Positions 10,685 through 23,780 of a DNA stretch of 64,000 nucleotides are shown here, one piece after another; within the stretch, counting starts at the first letter, position 1; each line of letters opens with the position of its first letter. The position numbers and the translations under genes are program-made. This DNA comes from Panax quinquefolius (taxonomy: Eukaryota; Streptophyta; Magnoliopsida; Apiales; Araliaceae), in the NCBI GenBank assembly GCA_020205615.1, contig CM035167.1, positions 60,446,436 through 60,510,435 of the forward strand, read 5' to 3'. Under the pieces are notes generated by a model. It was not told the origin of the DNA and ran no database searches. It saw only the letters and a list, made by a program, of their open reading frames with translations.

Positions 10685-12703
10685 TGTAACGACCCCAAAA
10701 TTCATACAATTTAAATCTCGACTTCGGTCGTTAACCATACATTCAACTTCTAATTTTTACATCATTATTCGATATTAAAAATACTAAAATTGCAGAATAT
10801 TTAAAACGTTTATACATTTCCTTCTTTCTTGCCCTAAATCGTAACCTTTGCATTATATCTCTTTGATTCAATCTTATATCATGAATCGTTACAACAAAAT
10901 GACTATACAAAGTCTTACATCATAACTAAATATCCATATACATTGGATAGCTCAACTTACAATTCAACAACATGTTACGTTCAAAATATGAAATACATAT
11001 CTCATAAAACATAAGTAATCTTCGTGAATATAGATCTCTATAACTCACTTAGCACATATCTTTACTTTAAAATCTTGACCTGCAAAAGTGGTTATTTGCA
11101 AGAGTGAGCTCGACAGCCCAACAAAGTCTAACAGTTTTCATGCATCACATATCACATAATAACATGCTCGATATACATCTCATTAAAGTAACATGGCATA
11201 CATGCTTTTAATTCATATAGCAATTATAAAGATTGAGTTCCTTACTTAATCATCATTACTTAGCCAAAACAATGCAGTCATATATCGACTTTAACATTTC
11301 ATGATTTCAACATGCATAACATATCATGCAATTTAAAACAGTTCATCAAATCCACGTAACAAATAGGAACCGAAAGACTTGCCTTGATCGTTGTTTACCA
11401 ATAACAGTTTAACAACTTACAGTTATCTGCACTTCATGTGCCCTACACAATTATATTATCATACACATCAACTATTAGTCACATAACAACACATAGTAAT
11501 TGTAATGTAAACTCTACTCTACATCTCATAATCTTTCCTATTAATTAGCACACAATGTTCAATTAGATTGTGTTAACTTTTTGACTTATATCTCACTGTA
11601 TTTCATATTCGAAGTTCATTCAAGTGCTTAAGTCTTGCTAGGACTACTTATTGGTTTTATATTAAATCCATTCCATATCTTATAATATTCATTTCAATTG
11701 AATTAAAACACTTTTTAACTTCATTAACACTTGACACGGCGTTTCGACGTTCAATCGTCACACGCCCGATTTGCATCTTTTGTGTATGCTTACTATGCTT
11801 CTAAAACTTATCCAATACATTATTTATTAATGTTAAGCATCATTATATTTACTAATATTCAAGTTTTATAACTTAGAATAACATCTTTTATCGTCATGAG
11901 CACTACACATGCATATGTGCATGCCCGACGCCCTTCGATTGCCCTAAAAAACACAACAGTCCTAAAGATGTCCATTTTGACTACTTTTACAGACCCCAAA
12001 TTGAAACACTTAAAGAACGAAAGTTGTAGGTCTACTCGTCGTCGTTCCGGATCATCTTGAATCACCACAATCGGAGTTCGTATGAGAAAGTTATGGCCGT
12101 TTTACTACAGGAGGTCAAAAGCCGTCTCGACCAGATTGCTCCGTGTAATGCACAGGCTAAGAACTAAACTAACCAAAGGCGTCGAGAGTCGAAATTTGGT
12201 GTCAAGGGCGCAATTTGATCTTTGGGTACGAATTTACAAGCGTCAAAAGCGATTTCGACATTTGAGGGCACTCAAACTTGCGTAACCCAACCATCTGAGA
12301 ATGTAATAACTAATTTTTGTCTATTTAACACTGTTAATATCTAAATTAACATGCTAACTTATATAAATTACTCATGAATGTTAGGAATCTTCCATATTCC
12401 AATTACCAACAACTAAACAACCATTTTAGAAAACTTAATTCTTTGAAACACCGTTTTTAAAACAAAACTCCATTACTGACAGTTGATAAACACAATAAAT
12501 ACTGTAAATCCTACTAACCACCAATTTGATTACTTTTAAACTACAATTCTCTGTAGTTCATATCCAATTAACACACCCGACTTTCAATTTCACAACTAGC
12601 ATACAAGTGTATCTATAACCATTGATTTTGTACAACTAAAGTTCATACACGTTTTCACTGTAAAACCAATTCTTCTTTCTCTTTAAACGTATTTTAGCAT
12701 ACA

Positions 12704-12739
<36 letters not shown>

Positions 12740-13611
12740 GTTAGTTATAACAATTACAAATATAATTACATGTAATATCATAACTAATTCTAAAACATGG
12801 TTTATAGACACTTTTTGTAAAAACCTATACACTGAAATTCAATAACACCGAGACTTTTCGTAAAACATATATACTTTATATACACATACCTTATGTTGCT
12901 TTACAAATTAGTTGTTAATCACTGAGAATAAGAATTTAGAACCTTCTCTTGTTGCTTCTCTCTCTTAGACTCTCTCTCATATTCTCTGAATCTTTCTTTC
13001 ATTTACTTTCTTCTTAGACTCATCTAGCAAAACTAGAATACGTAACCCAAAAAAACCCAAAACTGTTATGGCCATAACACACCAATTAAAAGCATCAGTT
13101 ACAAAACATATAACGTATCAATTACAAATGTTTATTTTATATTTTATTTATTTATTTTATTTTATTAATAAATCAAAATTTAAAATACAAAAGCCATAAG
13201 GCTCCGTTTGGCAAAATTCGTTTAAAATTAAAGACTTAATATACTTAAGCCTTGTTTAGTATAACTAAATTAAAATCACTTTAATTTATTTTAATAACAC
13301 TTATAATATAGTTATTTGTCACACTTCTAATTAATTAAGTTTTCATAATTAATTTAATTTATTCTAATAACAATTCATTGCATAATATAATAATTTATTA
13401 AATCATTATAAACTTTCTAACTTAATTATTAAATTAAATTAGATTACTATTTCAAAATAATTACTTTCCTTAACTCATTAATTATTTATTAAACAAATAA
13501 TTAACCAAATCAAATCGAATCAATTAAACAAATATTTATTCAACGATAAACACATCCATTAAATATTTATATAATTCAATAAATATTTAATTAAAAATAT
13601 GGATTGTTACA
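10685..13611 (-). repeat. LTR B (2.9 kb), 3' LTR of a degraded element
   Basis: Begins TGTAACGACCCC and ends GGATTGTTACA, with the TGTAAC/GTTACA inverted ends typical of LTRs. It is followed at once by TCATTCCCTCCCTACAAGG, whose minus strand is a polypurine tract (CCTTGTAGGGAGGGAATGA). The element is therefore on the minus strand with its body to the right. No second LTR copy of the same length is found in the window. Confidence 0.72.
12703..12739. repeat. (CA)n(TA)n microsatellite
   Basis: Compound dinucleotide run within LTR B. Confidence 0.95.
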
Positions 13612-16007
13612 TCATTCCCTCCCTACAAGGATTCTGTCCTCAGAATCACAACTCAAACAACTTATTCGTTAAAATCTTCCCTACATACAAAGATTTTGTC
13701 CTCAGAATCGAAAACACAATTTAAACAAATAACTCAGAGTAATCTTTCATCATTTTATCTAAATATAAGTTTTATATTTCCTACTACATTCATTACTTTA
13801 ACAAATTCTAGGTTTCATTTCATAACTTTCACTTGAACTCAATTATATTCTTAGTATTATATATCTTAACCCATTCATTTCCTTTCTTAAGGACCGCTAT
13901 CATAAATACTCGGGATATTACATTCACCCTTTCTTCTAAGAATTTCGTCCTCAAAATTTTATTTATTAATCTTTATTCATTTAATCTATCAAAGTAGATT
14001 TTTACGTCACTACTTCATTCATTGATTGGTTTCTATAACCACTTTCTTTCCACAAAGATCATTCTACAACTATTAACTTTTCTATTAAAAGATTTACAAA
14101 TTTCTTTGATAACTCATATCCTTCTCACTTCAAAATCTCTTTTCTCACTTATTCAACATATTCATCATTCAGTGTCGTATTCTACGACTCACTTCTTTCT
14201 AAGGAATACTTTCCTTTTTCACTTCCATCTTGCAGAATAACAAGAATCTTCCACAATTGTTCAATAACTTGGAAGTAGTATGAATAACTCAAGAATTTAA
14301 AAGATTCCAAATCATGCTTAGGGGTCATAAGACCGTGAACTCTTCTCTAGGTTTAATAGTGCTTCACCCCCGTTTCTTCACACTTTAAACCCTCTTTGGC
14401 AGAATGTTTATCAATCACAAAGACTGAAAACACCCTCCACTCGTACACTAGGTGGCCAGCCTATTATACCACTACGTTGGGCCGCAACGTAGTGTTTTGT
14501 AACGACTATATGCGTTACGCTCAGTGCTTAGGGTGTTAAGCCCTTCGTACTATATATTGTGCACAAACATTTCAGCGCAAAGTATAAACTAAGTGCAACC
14601 TCTAATAAAAGAGTTGTTCATCTCAGAATTTAGAGTGCAAGCATTCAACTGAGGGTCTAATGACCACGAACCATGTCCACAGTTATATGTAATCTTTTAA
14701 CTTTAACTTTAACAGTCATACGACTATAAGGACTCCAAGGTACTTAGAGGATCAATCCTTCGTACATGTATTGTGCTCAAACATTTCAAATAAGAAAGTA
14801 TAAATTAAAAGCAACCCCTAAATAATAGGGTTGTTCATCTTAGCTTTTCAACATCTGAATCCGCACCAAAACAATTTGGTTTGGCATAACTTCTCAAGAA
14901 ACTCTTGAATTTCATGAACATCTTTCAATATTTGTCTAGCTGAATCAAATAGCATAGACCTCTACAACAATTCGGACATCAACCGAAATATATATATACA
15001 TACATATGTATGTATTCTCATATCTTAAAGAAATCTCAAAAATATTTTTATGACGTCATGATACCGCACTATATTTACAGTCCGTTGAGGATTCCGTCAT
15101 TTGGTGATTTTATCATACTACATCATACCATAGTGGGCCGACGATCCTTAGATCACATCCAACACTAGTAATACTTGCATTGATGACTCCATCGCTTTTA
15201 TCACCTTTGCACCAAAGTTACATGATGCATTAATGATATAAAATACAATTTGATATATTTCAAATCATTTTGTCTAGCCAAGCAATTAGCATAGACATAT
15301 AATAATAACATTGTTGTTTAAACCTCATTGGTTCCATCATTTGATCCAATGTTTTTCAAGAAAATAAAATATAAACATCAGCACGAAGTCAATAAATTTC
15401 AAAAGTCTAGCATAGCTAGTAGATTTAGAATACCTATGCTTCCACCATCAACTCCACTTTCTATAATGATCCATTGCTTAATAGGTCTATCTATTCCTAT
15501 CATCCTCAATACTCCATTTACATTTATCTATACCCAGTTCGTCAAACTTACCACACGTTATGAGTTTAGGAACTTGCCACAATCATATGAGTTTAAGAAC
15601 TTATCGTAGTCAGATCATAGGCATCCATTCGCTGAGGGGTTCAAAAACATACCATATAATTATGAGTCACGAACCTACCATAAGTATGAGTTTTAAGAAC
15701 TCGCACTTAACCTTATAATATTCTCTAACTATACTCTACCTATCTGTTATACACATGAGAAAAGAATCACCTTTTCAACAGGCATATAACAAATAGCGCG
15801 ACACAAACATTCCAATGATTATCAATGTGATAAACTGAGTGCAAGCACAAAACCCTCGCCCATACAAAGGTTTGTACAACTCAGCCATCACATGAGTCCT
15901 CAATTGAAATCCCTTCTAACTCTATCTTGCTCTTAACTTGTTCTTTGCTCGATACTAATTCGTCGTATCACATCATCTATAACTCCTCATGAGTTATCTT
16001 GTACTAT
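13612..16007 (-). mobile_element. Degraded LTR-element remnants, no coding frame
   Basis: The polypurine-like start at 13612 is followed by AT-rich sequence with no recognisable gag-pol. A second LTR edge is visible at 13922: ACTCGGGATATTACA followed by TTCACCCTTTCTTCTAAG, whose minus strand is a purine tract. Near 15060-15170 a GCACTA...GGGCCGACGATCC segment resembles the leader repeats of the younger LTRs. 15540-15700 holds four degenerate ATGAGTTTAAGAACTT-type units. I read it as overlapping old LTR debris. Confidence 0.5.
14548..14840. repeat. Direct duplication, two copies of about 80 bases, 210 apart
   Basis: Copies at about 14548-14625 and 14758-14838 share CCTTCGTAC, TATTGTGC, CAAACATTTC, AAAGTATAAA, and a GTTGTTCATCT close. 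No inverted structure or reading frame accompanies them. Confidence 0.7.
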
Positions 16008-16012
16008 TTCAT
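16008..16012. repeat. Target site duplication of the solo LTR, left (TTCAT)
   Basis: TTCAT before TGTGAGGG; repeated at 20232-20236. Confidence 0.8.
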
Positions 16013-17699
16013 TGTGAGGGCCCCGAATCCGAGGTCCTGAATCACCGCGGATCCGATTTGATCATTCTGTATAACTATTACTATTTGCGGAAGATATAAA
16101 CATAAATTGTTTATACATTAAACTTACATACTTTTCCCCAAGGTCGAGTAACCTTAACTTATACACAAATCATAACTTTTCTAACATATAACATTATTAT
16201 CAAACTACACTATTACAAAACTAATCACGCATATTAACTTTAAGCTGGAACTGTCTTTAACCTTTCCTTGTATCTGATGCGTTCGTCTTAATCTGCAATG
16301 TTTTATCATGATATAGCAATGGTGATCATAAGGATTGCCCAACAAGTTCAAGTTCAATAATATAACGATATATCATGATTGAAAGAGTCTGAATAATAAG
16401 CTGGCTATAATTCAACAATATAATTGTGAACTAGCAGGGGCAAATTTATGACTGAACAAGTATTATACATGAACAAATATATCTGAACCAACTGGTAATG
16501 TAGGTGATCAGCCTTTCATACCTGACTTATACATGCAATATGTACAGAGTACAATTCATGGCAACCAGCAATGATTAACCATAAGCTTATCCGAATAAAA
16601 CAACTCTTAATAGAGTTAAGTAAAAACAAACTTGCCTGAACAGTTGATTAGTGCTACACAATTTATAACACTTTATCCGAAGACCTAATATTAGTAATAT
16701 AGATCTCCAATATTAGAATAATATCATCACAATATAATACTATAATATATATAGATATACATAGAATAACCTAAACACATAACACATAACACATAACCCT
16801 ATCGATCACCATAACACATATAAGACTCAGATCAAGTCAAACTATTGCGAATCGAGTTGAACTCCTACGAATAAACCCACATCCCGACGGTTTAGTCGGA
16901 TAATTCACGAGTTTAAGTTTAATTAAACTTTGCCTAAATACTTAACAATCAACTTAAATAATTTTAATATTAGTCCAAATAATTTTCATAGACTTGAAAT
17001 AATTTTCAGATAATTAATATCATTTATCATAATTTTTCAATCCTTAATAACGTATTTAAATGAATTAAATACAACAATATTCTATTATCATTAATATCTA
17101 TTTATTATCAAATATTAATGAAATACATGTCATAATATTATAATATATTTATAATATTACAAAGTATTTTAATACTGAATTAAATTTATTATCTCGATAA
17201 TTACTATTAATATTAAAATATTAATATTTTCATGAAAAATATCAAAAGTTATAGGTTATAACTTAAAATATTTTTATATCACTTAAATCATTTTATATAA
17301 TTTTTAAATCATTAATTCTATTTTCCATAATTTATTTAATATATTTATTAAATAAACTAATTGTCATTAATGTTAATTAATTAATGAAATTCATTCTAAA
17401 ATATTAAAAGTCACCTGAAAATAACTTAAAATATTTTATTATACCATAATATTATTTTTCATGATTTTTTTCATGTATTTAAATCATTTATTTAATATTA
17501 TAATTAAATAAATTAAATACCATTTATATTCTAATTTAAAATAAATTTTCTAATTTAAAATAAATTTTCGAAATTTTTTAAAGTATTTTAATAATTAAAA
17601 TCTATTTATTTCAATTTATTTAATTAAAATAATTATTTTCTAATTTATCTGTCATTAAAAGGTACCTATAGTGACAAAGCATCACTATAGGTGTTCTTC

Positions 17700-18217
17700 A
17701 GCAAACCCAGATATTCATAAGCTGCTAATAGGTTGCCTAGTTTGACCTCAATTAAAACAGTGTAGTTGATGATTTCTGGGATCGGTTTTCCACTAATGTT
17801 GTAGCATTATCGACACACTACAAGCTTAATCAAGCTTCATGGCCAAAACATAACTAATCTGTGAGATCTAAGCTAAAGAAAACATTGTCAGACCTGTTCT
17901 TGATGTTTTTGGCTGCCCAAAACTTCATCGCCAGTTACTAGGGTACCATGTTTGACTGGTTCTGAGTTCATGATCGTGTTGAATCAAAGCTGGTAATCGT
18001 TTTAATATTATAGTATGTATGTAATACTATAACTACAATTTGATTTCATGACCAAACAGTAACACAAATGAGAGATTTTAAGCTTCACAAACTTGTCAGA
18101 CGATGTTCTTCAATTTCTGGGTTTTCTAGAAATTAAAGAACAGTTGAGGTTCCTTATTTGAGCCCTTTAATCTTAGCTTTCGTGGCTCGGTATATGTGAT
18201 ATAAAGGTTCAAGTATG

Positions 18218-18255
<38 letters not shown>

Positions 18256-18790
18256 ATGTACAATTCTATAACAACCGATCATCATAACAACAACAATTAA
18301 ATGAGATCTTGACGGTCAAAGTTCTGACAAAAAAATCGTACATGAAGTTTTCTGGGTTTTCTAGAAATCTTAAAGAACAGCCGGTCAACCATACTTTGAC
18401 CCTTCTTATCTTTGATTATATACATGATCTGTGAGTTCTATAAGTATGAACATGAAGCCTACATGTCAGTATACAAGATCAAAATAACATTATAGCCAAA
18501 CTAACAAAAAACCACTAAGATCCGAAGCTAAAAAATATTGTCAGACCCATTGTTGGCAAATCTGGGTTACCCAGAACTTCTAGTCAATGTCGGTTAACGT
18601 TATTTGACCCTTAATAACTTTTGATTTACACTTGATCTGGACTTGATTCAAGTTCTAGATCAAAGGCCATACTACAAACAACAAGTTCAAACACTTAAAA
18701 CACAAAAACACTTAACAGGAAAAGATCTATGAGCCCTGACATTCGGCTGTCAGACCATGTTTTAGGGTTCATAGATCAGTTCTAAAAACT
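17700..18790. repeat. Degenerate internal repeats of the solo LTR
   Basis: Four or five loosely conserved units of about 170-230 bases share TTGTCAGACC, a CTGGGTTTTCTAGAA segment, AAAGAACAG and a TTTGACCC close (examples near 17885, 18095, 18345, 18540, 18745). Tandem amplification like this is common in long plant LTRs. Confidence 0.6.
18220..18253. repeat. (TA)n microsatellite
   Basis: Seventeen TA units in the solo LTR. Confidence 0.95.
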
Positions 18791-19283
18791 TTGATTTCAA
18801 GCATCAAAATGATATAGAACTAGGTTTTGACAACCCAGATCATCAAATGACACCCTCTAACACATATCTAAATAACAAATCCTAACATCTAACACCAGAT
18901 CATGAAATTTCTAGAATTAGGGCTTTATACCTTTAAAACTTTGATCTTGATTTTCTATCTTCTGTCTTCTGAGGTTAGCTTGCTAGAAACTGATTATGGC
19001 TCACCTTTTCACTCCCTCTCACACTAGATTTCGAAAAGTTAGAGAGAGAAGGGACTTGGATGGAATTAGAAATAAAGTAAGGCTTTCTCTTACATTAATC
19101 TATATGTATTATTGATTGCAATAATGTGGCTGATGTTGGGGCAGATCTGCTGGAGATATTAGCATGTGGCTGATCTAGGGTGGTTAACTTGCCAATATAT
19201 GGCAAGATTTACAAGCAACATCCAATAATGCACAAGGGCAAAATAGTCTTTTCCATTTTAATTTTAATGGCATTCTAGTAAAT

Positions 19284-19350
19284 GCCCAAACCCTTAGGGT
19301 TTAGGGTTTGGGTTTGGGTTTGGGTTTAGGGTTTGAAACCCTTAGGGTTT
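19284..19350. repeat. Interstitial telomere-like repeats
   Basis: Units of TTTAGGG mixed with TTTGGG, flanked by inverted CCCTTAGGGTTT segments. Isolated GGGTTT and TTAGGGTTT words continue to about 19990. It lies inside the solo LTR, so it is not a chromosome end. It looks like a short slippage-expanded array. Confidence 0.8.
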
Positions 19351-20231
19351 ACAAATTTAATTTTTTAAAATTTCTAATTTAGGTTTTCAAAAATAGAAAT
19401 TTAATATTTCTAAATTATAATTAGGATTCTATAATTATAATTAAGATTTTCTAATCATAAATTCAATCTTGCTAATTAGGATCAGCATTTCCTAATTACA
19501 ATCGCTAATTAAGCAATTAGGATCAAAATGGTCATTAGGGTTTATAAACCACTAATTAGGCTTTCTAATAGAAAAAATAATTTTCTAATTTAGAAATTAA
19601 ATTTTCGTAATTAGATTAGGGTTTTCTAATTACTTAACTTAAAAATTAGGATTAGGGTTTCCCAATTAACATTACAATTATTAAATTAACAATTAAGTTT
19701 TCCCAATTATAAATTAGGGGTCTTATCCCGAAATTAGGGTTTTAAATTTTGAAATTAGGGTTTTACTAAATAATTAAGCTTTACCCTAATTAATATTATA
19801 ATTAATAGCACTTAAACAATATAATAATCATTTAAGTTCCCAGATTAGGGTTTCATACATCGAATTAGGGTTTCAATTCCTTTAATCAAATTAGGTTTTT
19901 AGAACCTGGTTTACAGGGTTTCTTGTTAATCGCTAGGGTTTTCTAACCTAACGCGTTGACGTTCTTAATATATACTTAGGGTTTGTTACGAGATATCGCT
20001 TTATCCGTCAACCTCGACCTTTAACCACATAATGCACACATATACATAGAACATAAACGCTATTCCTTAATCTTGAATAATTCACCTAAATCCTTCACGT
20101 AATTTTGAAATCATAAAATTCATTCTTAAAAATATTAAACGCATACACTAATTTTCTACCTAGGTTCTAATTTTGAACCTAAAATCAATTAATTAAAATT
20201 TAAAAATTTTCTAAATTCTCGGGTTGTCACA

Positions 20232-20236
20232 TTCAT
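20232..20236. repeat. Target site duplication of the solo LTR, right (TTCAT)
   Basis: Matches 16008-16012. From here to 20351 I see only AT-rich sequence with no gene. Confidence 0.8.
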
Positions 20237-20351
20237 AGTACACCATCTTCATAGCATTAAGCTATAATCATTCAAACATTATAGACCATCTTTCTTTTAT
20301 AACATAAACAGATCACGTTGTGATCTTATTCTTTAATCATCTCCCTTAACA

Positions 20352-21150
20352 CACTACAAAAAAATGGGGCTTCAGCAACAAACAATTTTCGTTGCTAAAG
20401 GTGCCAAATTTCGTTGCAAAAGGGTTTTGGCAACGATTTTACTGTCGTTGCGTCTTTCGTTGCGCAATGAACATTGCTAATTGTTCCGTAACGAACGTAT
20501 TTTTTTTGTTGCCAAAAGTAATACATTTTGCAACGAAATTTGCCTTTCGTACACAGACATCGATCCTTTAGCAACAAAATGTATTGTTGCAGAATAATTA
20601 ACATGTCGTTGCTAAAAACCCCATTTCTTTGCAAAAGCCTGCTAATCGGCAACGAAATGAACTCTTTTTTTTGCAACGACCATGCATTTTCGTTGCAATT
20701 GACACCATTTTGCAACGACATTTTTCGTTGCAGTAAATTATGAAAATTGTTGCCTAAGCTTGCTTTCTTTGCGGAATGTAAACTTTTTAGCAACGATTTT
20801 CGTTGCTGATTATATTATTTGGCAACGACATTATGCTGAATCAGCAACGAAAATGTTTGTTGCTGGTTATTTCTCAATAGCAACGAAAGTCATCGATTAG
20901 CAACGACATTATATGTTGTCGTTTCTTTATATGTGCAACGAAAGTTGATATGATTTGCAACGATAAAAAATGTTGCCTTTTATGTTAGTATTAGCAACAA
21001 TATCCTCTTTGTTGTTATTAGGTTTATTTTTCATTGACAAATATTATATTTTTAATGTCATTAGCAACGAAAAGTTGTTGCTAAATGTATAAAAAATTGT
21101 TGCTATATTAAAACTTGTTCGATGCTTTGGTAACGAATTATATTGTTGCC
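20352..21150. mobile_element. Terminal region of a CACTA (En/Spm) DNA transposon
   Basis: CACTACAAAAAAA at 20352 is the diagnostic CACTA terminus. The next 800 bases contain more than two dozen copies of GCAACGA or its complement TCGTTGC in both orientations. Dense subterminal repeats of this kind are where CACTA transposases bind. The opposite end (a TTTTTGTAGTG with mirrored repeats) is not found before 27523, so only one end is present or the other lies in decayed sequence. Frames at 20395-20793 are by-products of the repeats. Confidence 0.8.
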
Positions 21151-22450
21151 AAATCAAAATTTGACATTCTTTTTGTATACCTGACTGGCTCAATGTCCCC
21201 AAAATAAATAATGGCAAAAATACAAAAAAATAAAATATTATTAAATTAATAAAATCATCCACTACATAATCATTCATTATCTTTACAATTAACCATCTAA
21301 AGCTACCTCAGTTCTTCAATCAAAGTATATATCTACATATATAGAGAGAGTACACTTCATAATTTCGTCCCTTATCTTTTGTAAACGTAGCATAGAAATT
21401 TGATACACAGTATTGTAAGGCATGTCGTAGAAGCAGTCTTCCTACACATATTTAAAAATAATAGCAAATCAGGAAAATGAAGCAAATAGGTCACCAAAGG
21501 CATTTAATGCCAAAATCAATACACAAAGACAATAGAGTTGCTACGTGGTACTAATATTATTAAACCGACAAACTACCCACAATATCTATTAAATGGTTAA
21601 GCATATAGAAAGATTCCAGAGTCCTTCAACTGACTAAATAAAATGCCTTAATTTTTCCTTTTATTTTCTTTACTAAGAATAAATTTAAAACTTTTTTACT
21701 CTCTTTTCTCTACTTGTACTTTTCTTAATGTGTCCAAATTGTCTCTATTCATCCTTTTGGGAACGAAGGGAGTAACTTATGTTGTTTAATTTCTCCATCA
21801 TGGTGATTGATGTGGGTATTTATCCATCCTTTAGGATGCTTCATCTCCAGGGTCTCCAGGCACAAGTTCTAAAACGTTCATGAATCCATTGCTCTGACTT
21901 GACAGTTCCTAGAGTGTAGGTTTGTGAGTTAACTCAGACTTGAATGAAATTTCTTTCATCATTGTTTGCAGAATCTAACCACAGTAATGAGCTAAAGTCC
22001 TATATGTTCATGTTCTTGAGAAATGTATGACCAATATATTTATTCTGTTAATAACAAAGAGAAATTAGTACAACGAACGCTCACCGCCTACTATGTTTCA
22101 AATTGTTCAAACACATTTTGATCATTATCGATGTGCGGTGAAGCAATCATCTAGCAAATCCAACCGCTTCCTTCTTCTCCTAAATTGCTATTGCGCTTTT
22201 TTTATGTTTCTAAGCAAGGTGCTTTCGTTTGGCCTCATTTTCAATTCACACCGATACTCCAAAGTTTCTTCAAGCTTTCTTTCCTCTCGCTTCAAGCTCA
22301 ATCTTCCTTTGTCCAAGTTCTTCTTCCTATTGATTTAAGTCAAGGCCGCCCCCAAAGAATAACAATTCCAGAATCTGGATGGCCTCCATCAAATGCAACC
22401 ACCAAGGAGCCGCAGGAAGATAGACATCAACAAAGAATTAAATAACATAA
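21151..22450. other. Non-coding stretch beside the CACTA end
   Basis: AT-rich, no gene recognised. Open frames at 22093-22445 show no known motif. It contains the Stowaway-like terminus listed separately. Confidence 0.5.
21640..21775 (-). mobile_element. Stowaway-like MITE terminus
   Basis: Minus strand begins TACTCCCTTCGTTCCCAAAAG, close to the Stowaway/Mariner end CTCCCTCCGTTCCC next to TA. I cannot find the mirrored end, so the copy is truncated or the match is by chance. Confidence 0.4.
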
Positions 22451-22489
22451 TATTGACAGGTATGAAATACCCACATCTATAATTGAGAA

Positions 22490-22690
22490 CTGTCACAAAT
22501 GAATGTGCACATGAATGTGAATTGTGAGAGCAAGTGGGCATATACGATTTTCAACAGCCTCATGGTGAAGCATATGCAACTCATTGCTACCAAAGAGCTC
22601 AGCAAAAGATGTATAGTAATTAGAACTACGTAATCCTCGCAATACATAACTACCAATAAATAAGACATGACAAAGTAAGATTATATATTT
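22490..22690 (-). pseudogene. Unrecognised coding-like exon
   Basis: The minus frame reads LRGLRSSNYYTSFAELFG followed by SNELHMLHHEAVENRICPLAL, with composition like real protein and unlike the surrounding AT-rich DNA. I do not recognise the family. It sits just beyond the end of the DUF629-like fragment on the same strand. It could be another captured piece or transposon-encoded. Confidence 0.35.
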
Positions 22691-22696
22691 CATACT

Positions 22697-23780
22697 TTAA
22701 ATTCCTTGGTCTTTCTCAGAGTCCTTATTCTTCTTCTTCTCCTTAGACTTCTCATGGAGATGTCTTGAAGTATCGGTTCCCCCACCAATACCCTTTTCGT
22801 AGAGTCTAGAGCAAGTTCTCGCTAAAAATGCTTCTCTAGCAAATACGATTTTCGTGGCATCTTTTTCACTTTAGATCCTCCAAGCGTGCACGAGATGAAC
22901 ATGGAAAAAAGAATTAACTCAAAAAAAAGGTGTCAAGGCAAGAAGGAATACATCATACAAATAAACACAAGCAAATACGGACCAAGCATGATTGACTTTA
23001 CTAGGGGTACTAGTATTGATTGATAATCGTGGGTCAGATGCAGGCTCAAGCTCAACTTCCAAATTCTCGATCCCGTAAACATTACGCATAATTCGCATCA
23101 ATTTTGGCTGAAATGACATCAAGAAGAAGTGAGATAATGTGGAACAAGAGTGCACAAATTTTTGGAAAAGGATACGAAACCGACATACAAACCTCAATAC
23201 ACAACCGCTTCTTTCTTCGTCTCTAGATTGCAACTTCAATGCAAGAGTCCACTTGATGCGTTAGATAGTCTTTCGCTTCTCCAACCATCTTCACCAGATT
23301 CCAAGTCATATGGATGGGAATTCACACTACTATAAGTCTCTTCAAATCCAAACTGGTTGACATTCAAAGAGTCTCGCTTTTTTAGAACATTAGAAATTGC
23401 ATCCAACTCAAACCTATTACTGATAAACATTACATCATTGTCACTTTCAATGAGTTCTTCTTGCCACTTCCTTAAGATGGACTCATAACTTCGGCGAACA
23501 AAATCAGTGACATGATCCCTTCTCTTACCTTCCTCAAGACAGATATCCTCAACTGCGTGCAATGCCTCCTCATATAGCTTGCATGTTCACATTTTCTCTC
23601 ATACAAGCTTTGTAGATGGTAAAATTCCTTCTCAAGTATCTGAAGAATTTCCATCCCTAGATGTGCTTTTTCTTCTTTTGTGCGCGTCCAGAGAGCCAAC
23701 TGTTCCCCACTAGTGGAACCTATAAATATCCAGGACAACAAAGCATCAGCGTCGAGAATAACTCCATCGAATATATTAAT
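22697..23780 (-). pseudogene. Fragment of a DUF627/DUF629 ubiquitin C-terminal hydrolase-related gene
   Basis: Minus-strand exons in order: ALLSWIF...SGEQLALWTRTKEEKAH and LQILEKEFYHLQSLYERKCEHASY (23870-23570); AVEDICLEEGKRR and FISNRFELDAISNVLKK, NVNQFGFEETY, DLESGED (23562-23290); KDYLTHQVDSCIEVAI (about 23265-23215); KIDA, IMRN and ELEPAS (23100-23030); HDYQSILVPLVKS (about 23005); FAREAFLA and RHLHEKSKEKKKNKD (22860-22697). These match, from memory, the C-terminal half of the plant DUF629 family, described as ubiquitin-hydrolase-related and probably inactive. Breaks: a two-base insertion after HASY, a frame loss after DLESGED, a CAG-to-TAG stop after EVAI and shifts around KIDA. Introns are retained, so the copy came through DNA, not mRNA. 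Confidence 0.65.

Larger units (their letters stand above)
16013..20231 (-). mobile_element. Solo LTR, 4.2 kb
   Basis: Starts TGTGAGGGCCCC and ends GGGTTGTCACA, flanked by TTCAT on both sides. No polypurine tract, primer site or coding frame lies inside, so it is most simply one long LTR left after LTR-LTR recombination. Orientation is inferred from the GGCCCTCACA end, which in this superfamily is the 3' end. It contains degenerate internal repeats (17700-18790), a TA run and telomere-like units. A non-coding LTR-derived element is the alternative. Confidence 0.75.

Noticed and set aside
12082..12285. Open frame of 67 codons with many basic residues
   Set aside because: Lies inside LTR B; no known motif, start context or neighbour supports a gene.
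19284..19350. Chromosome end (telomere)
   Set aside because: Only about 67 bases, degenerate, inside a solo LTR with target duplications.
22093..22445. Plus-strand frames near the CACTA end as a transposase gene
   Set aside because: No transposase motifs; overlapping short frames with phenylalanine/serine-rich low-complexity content.
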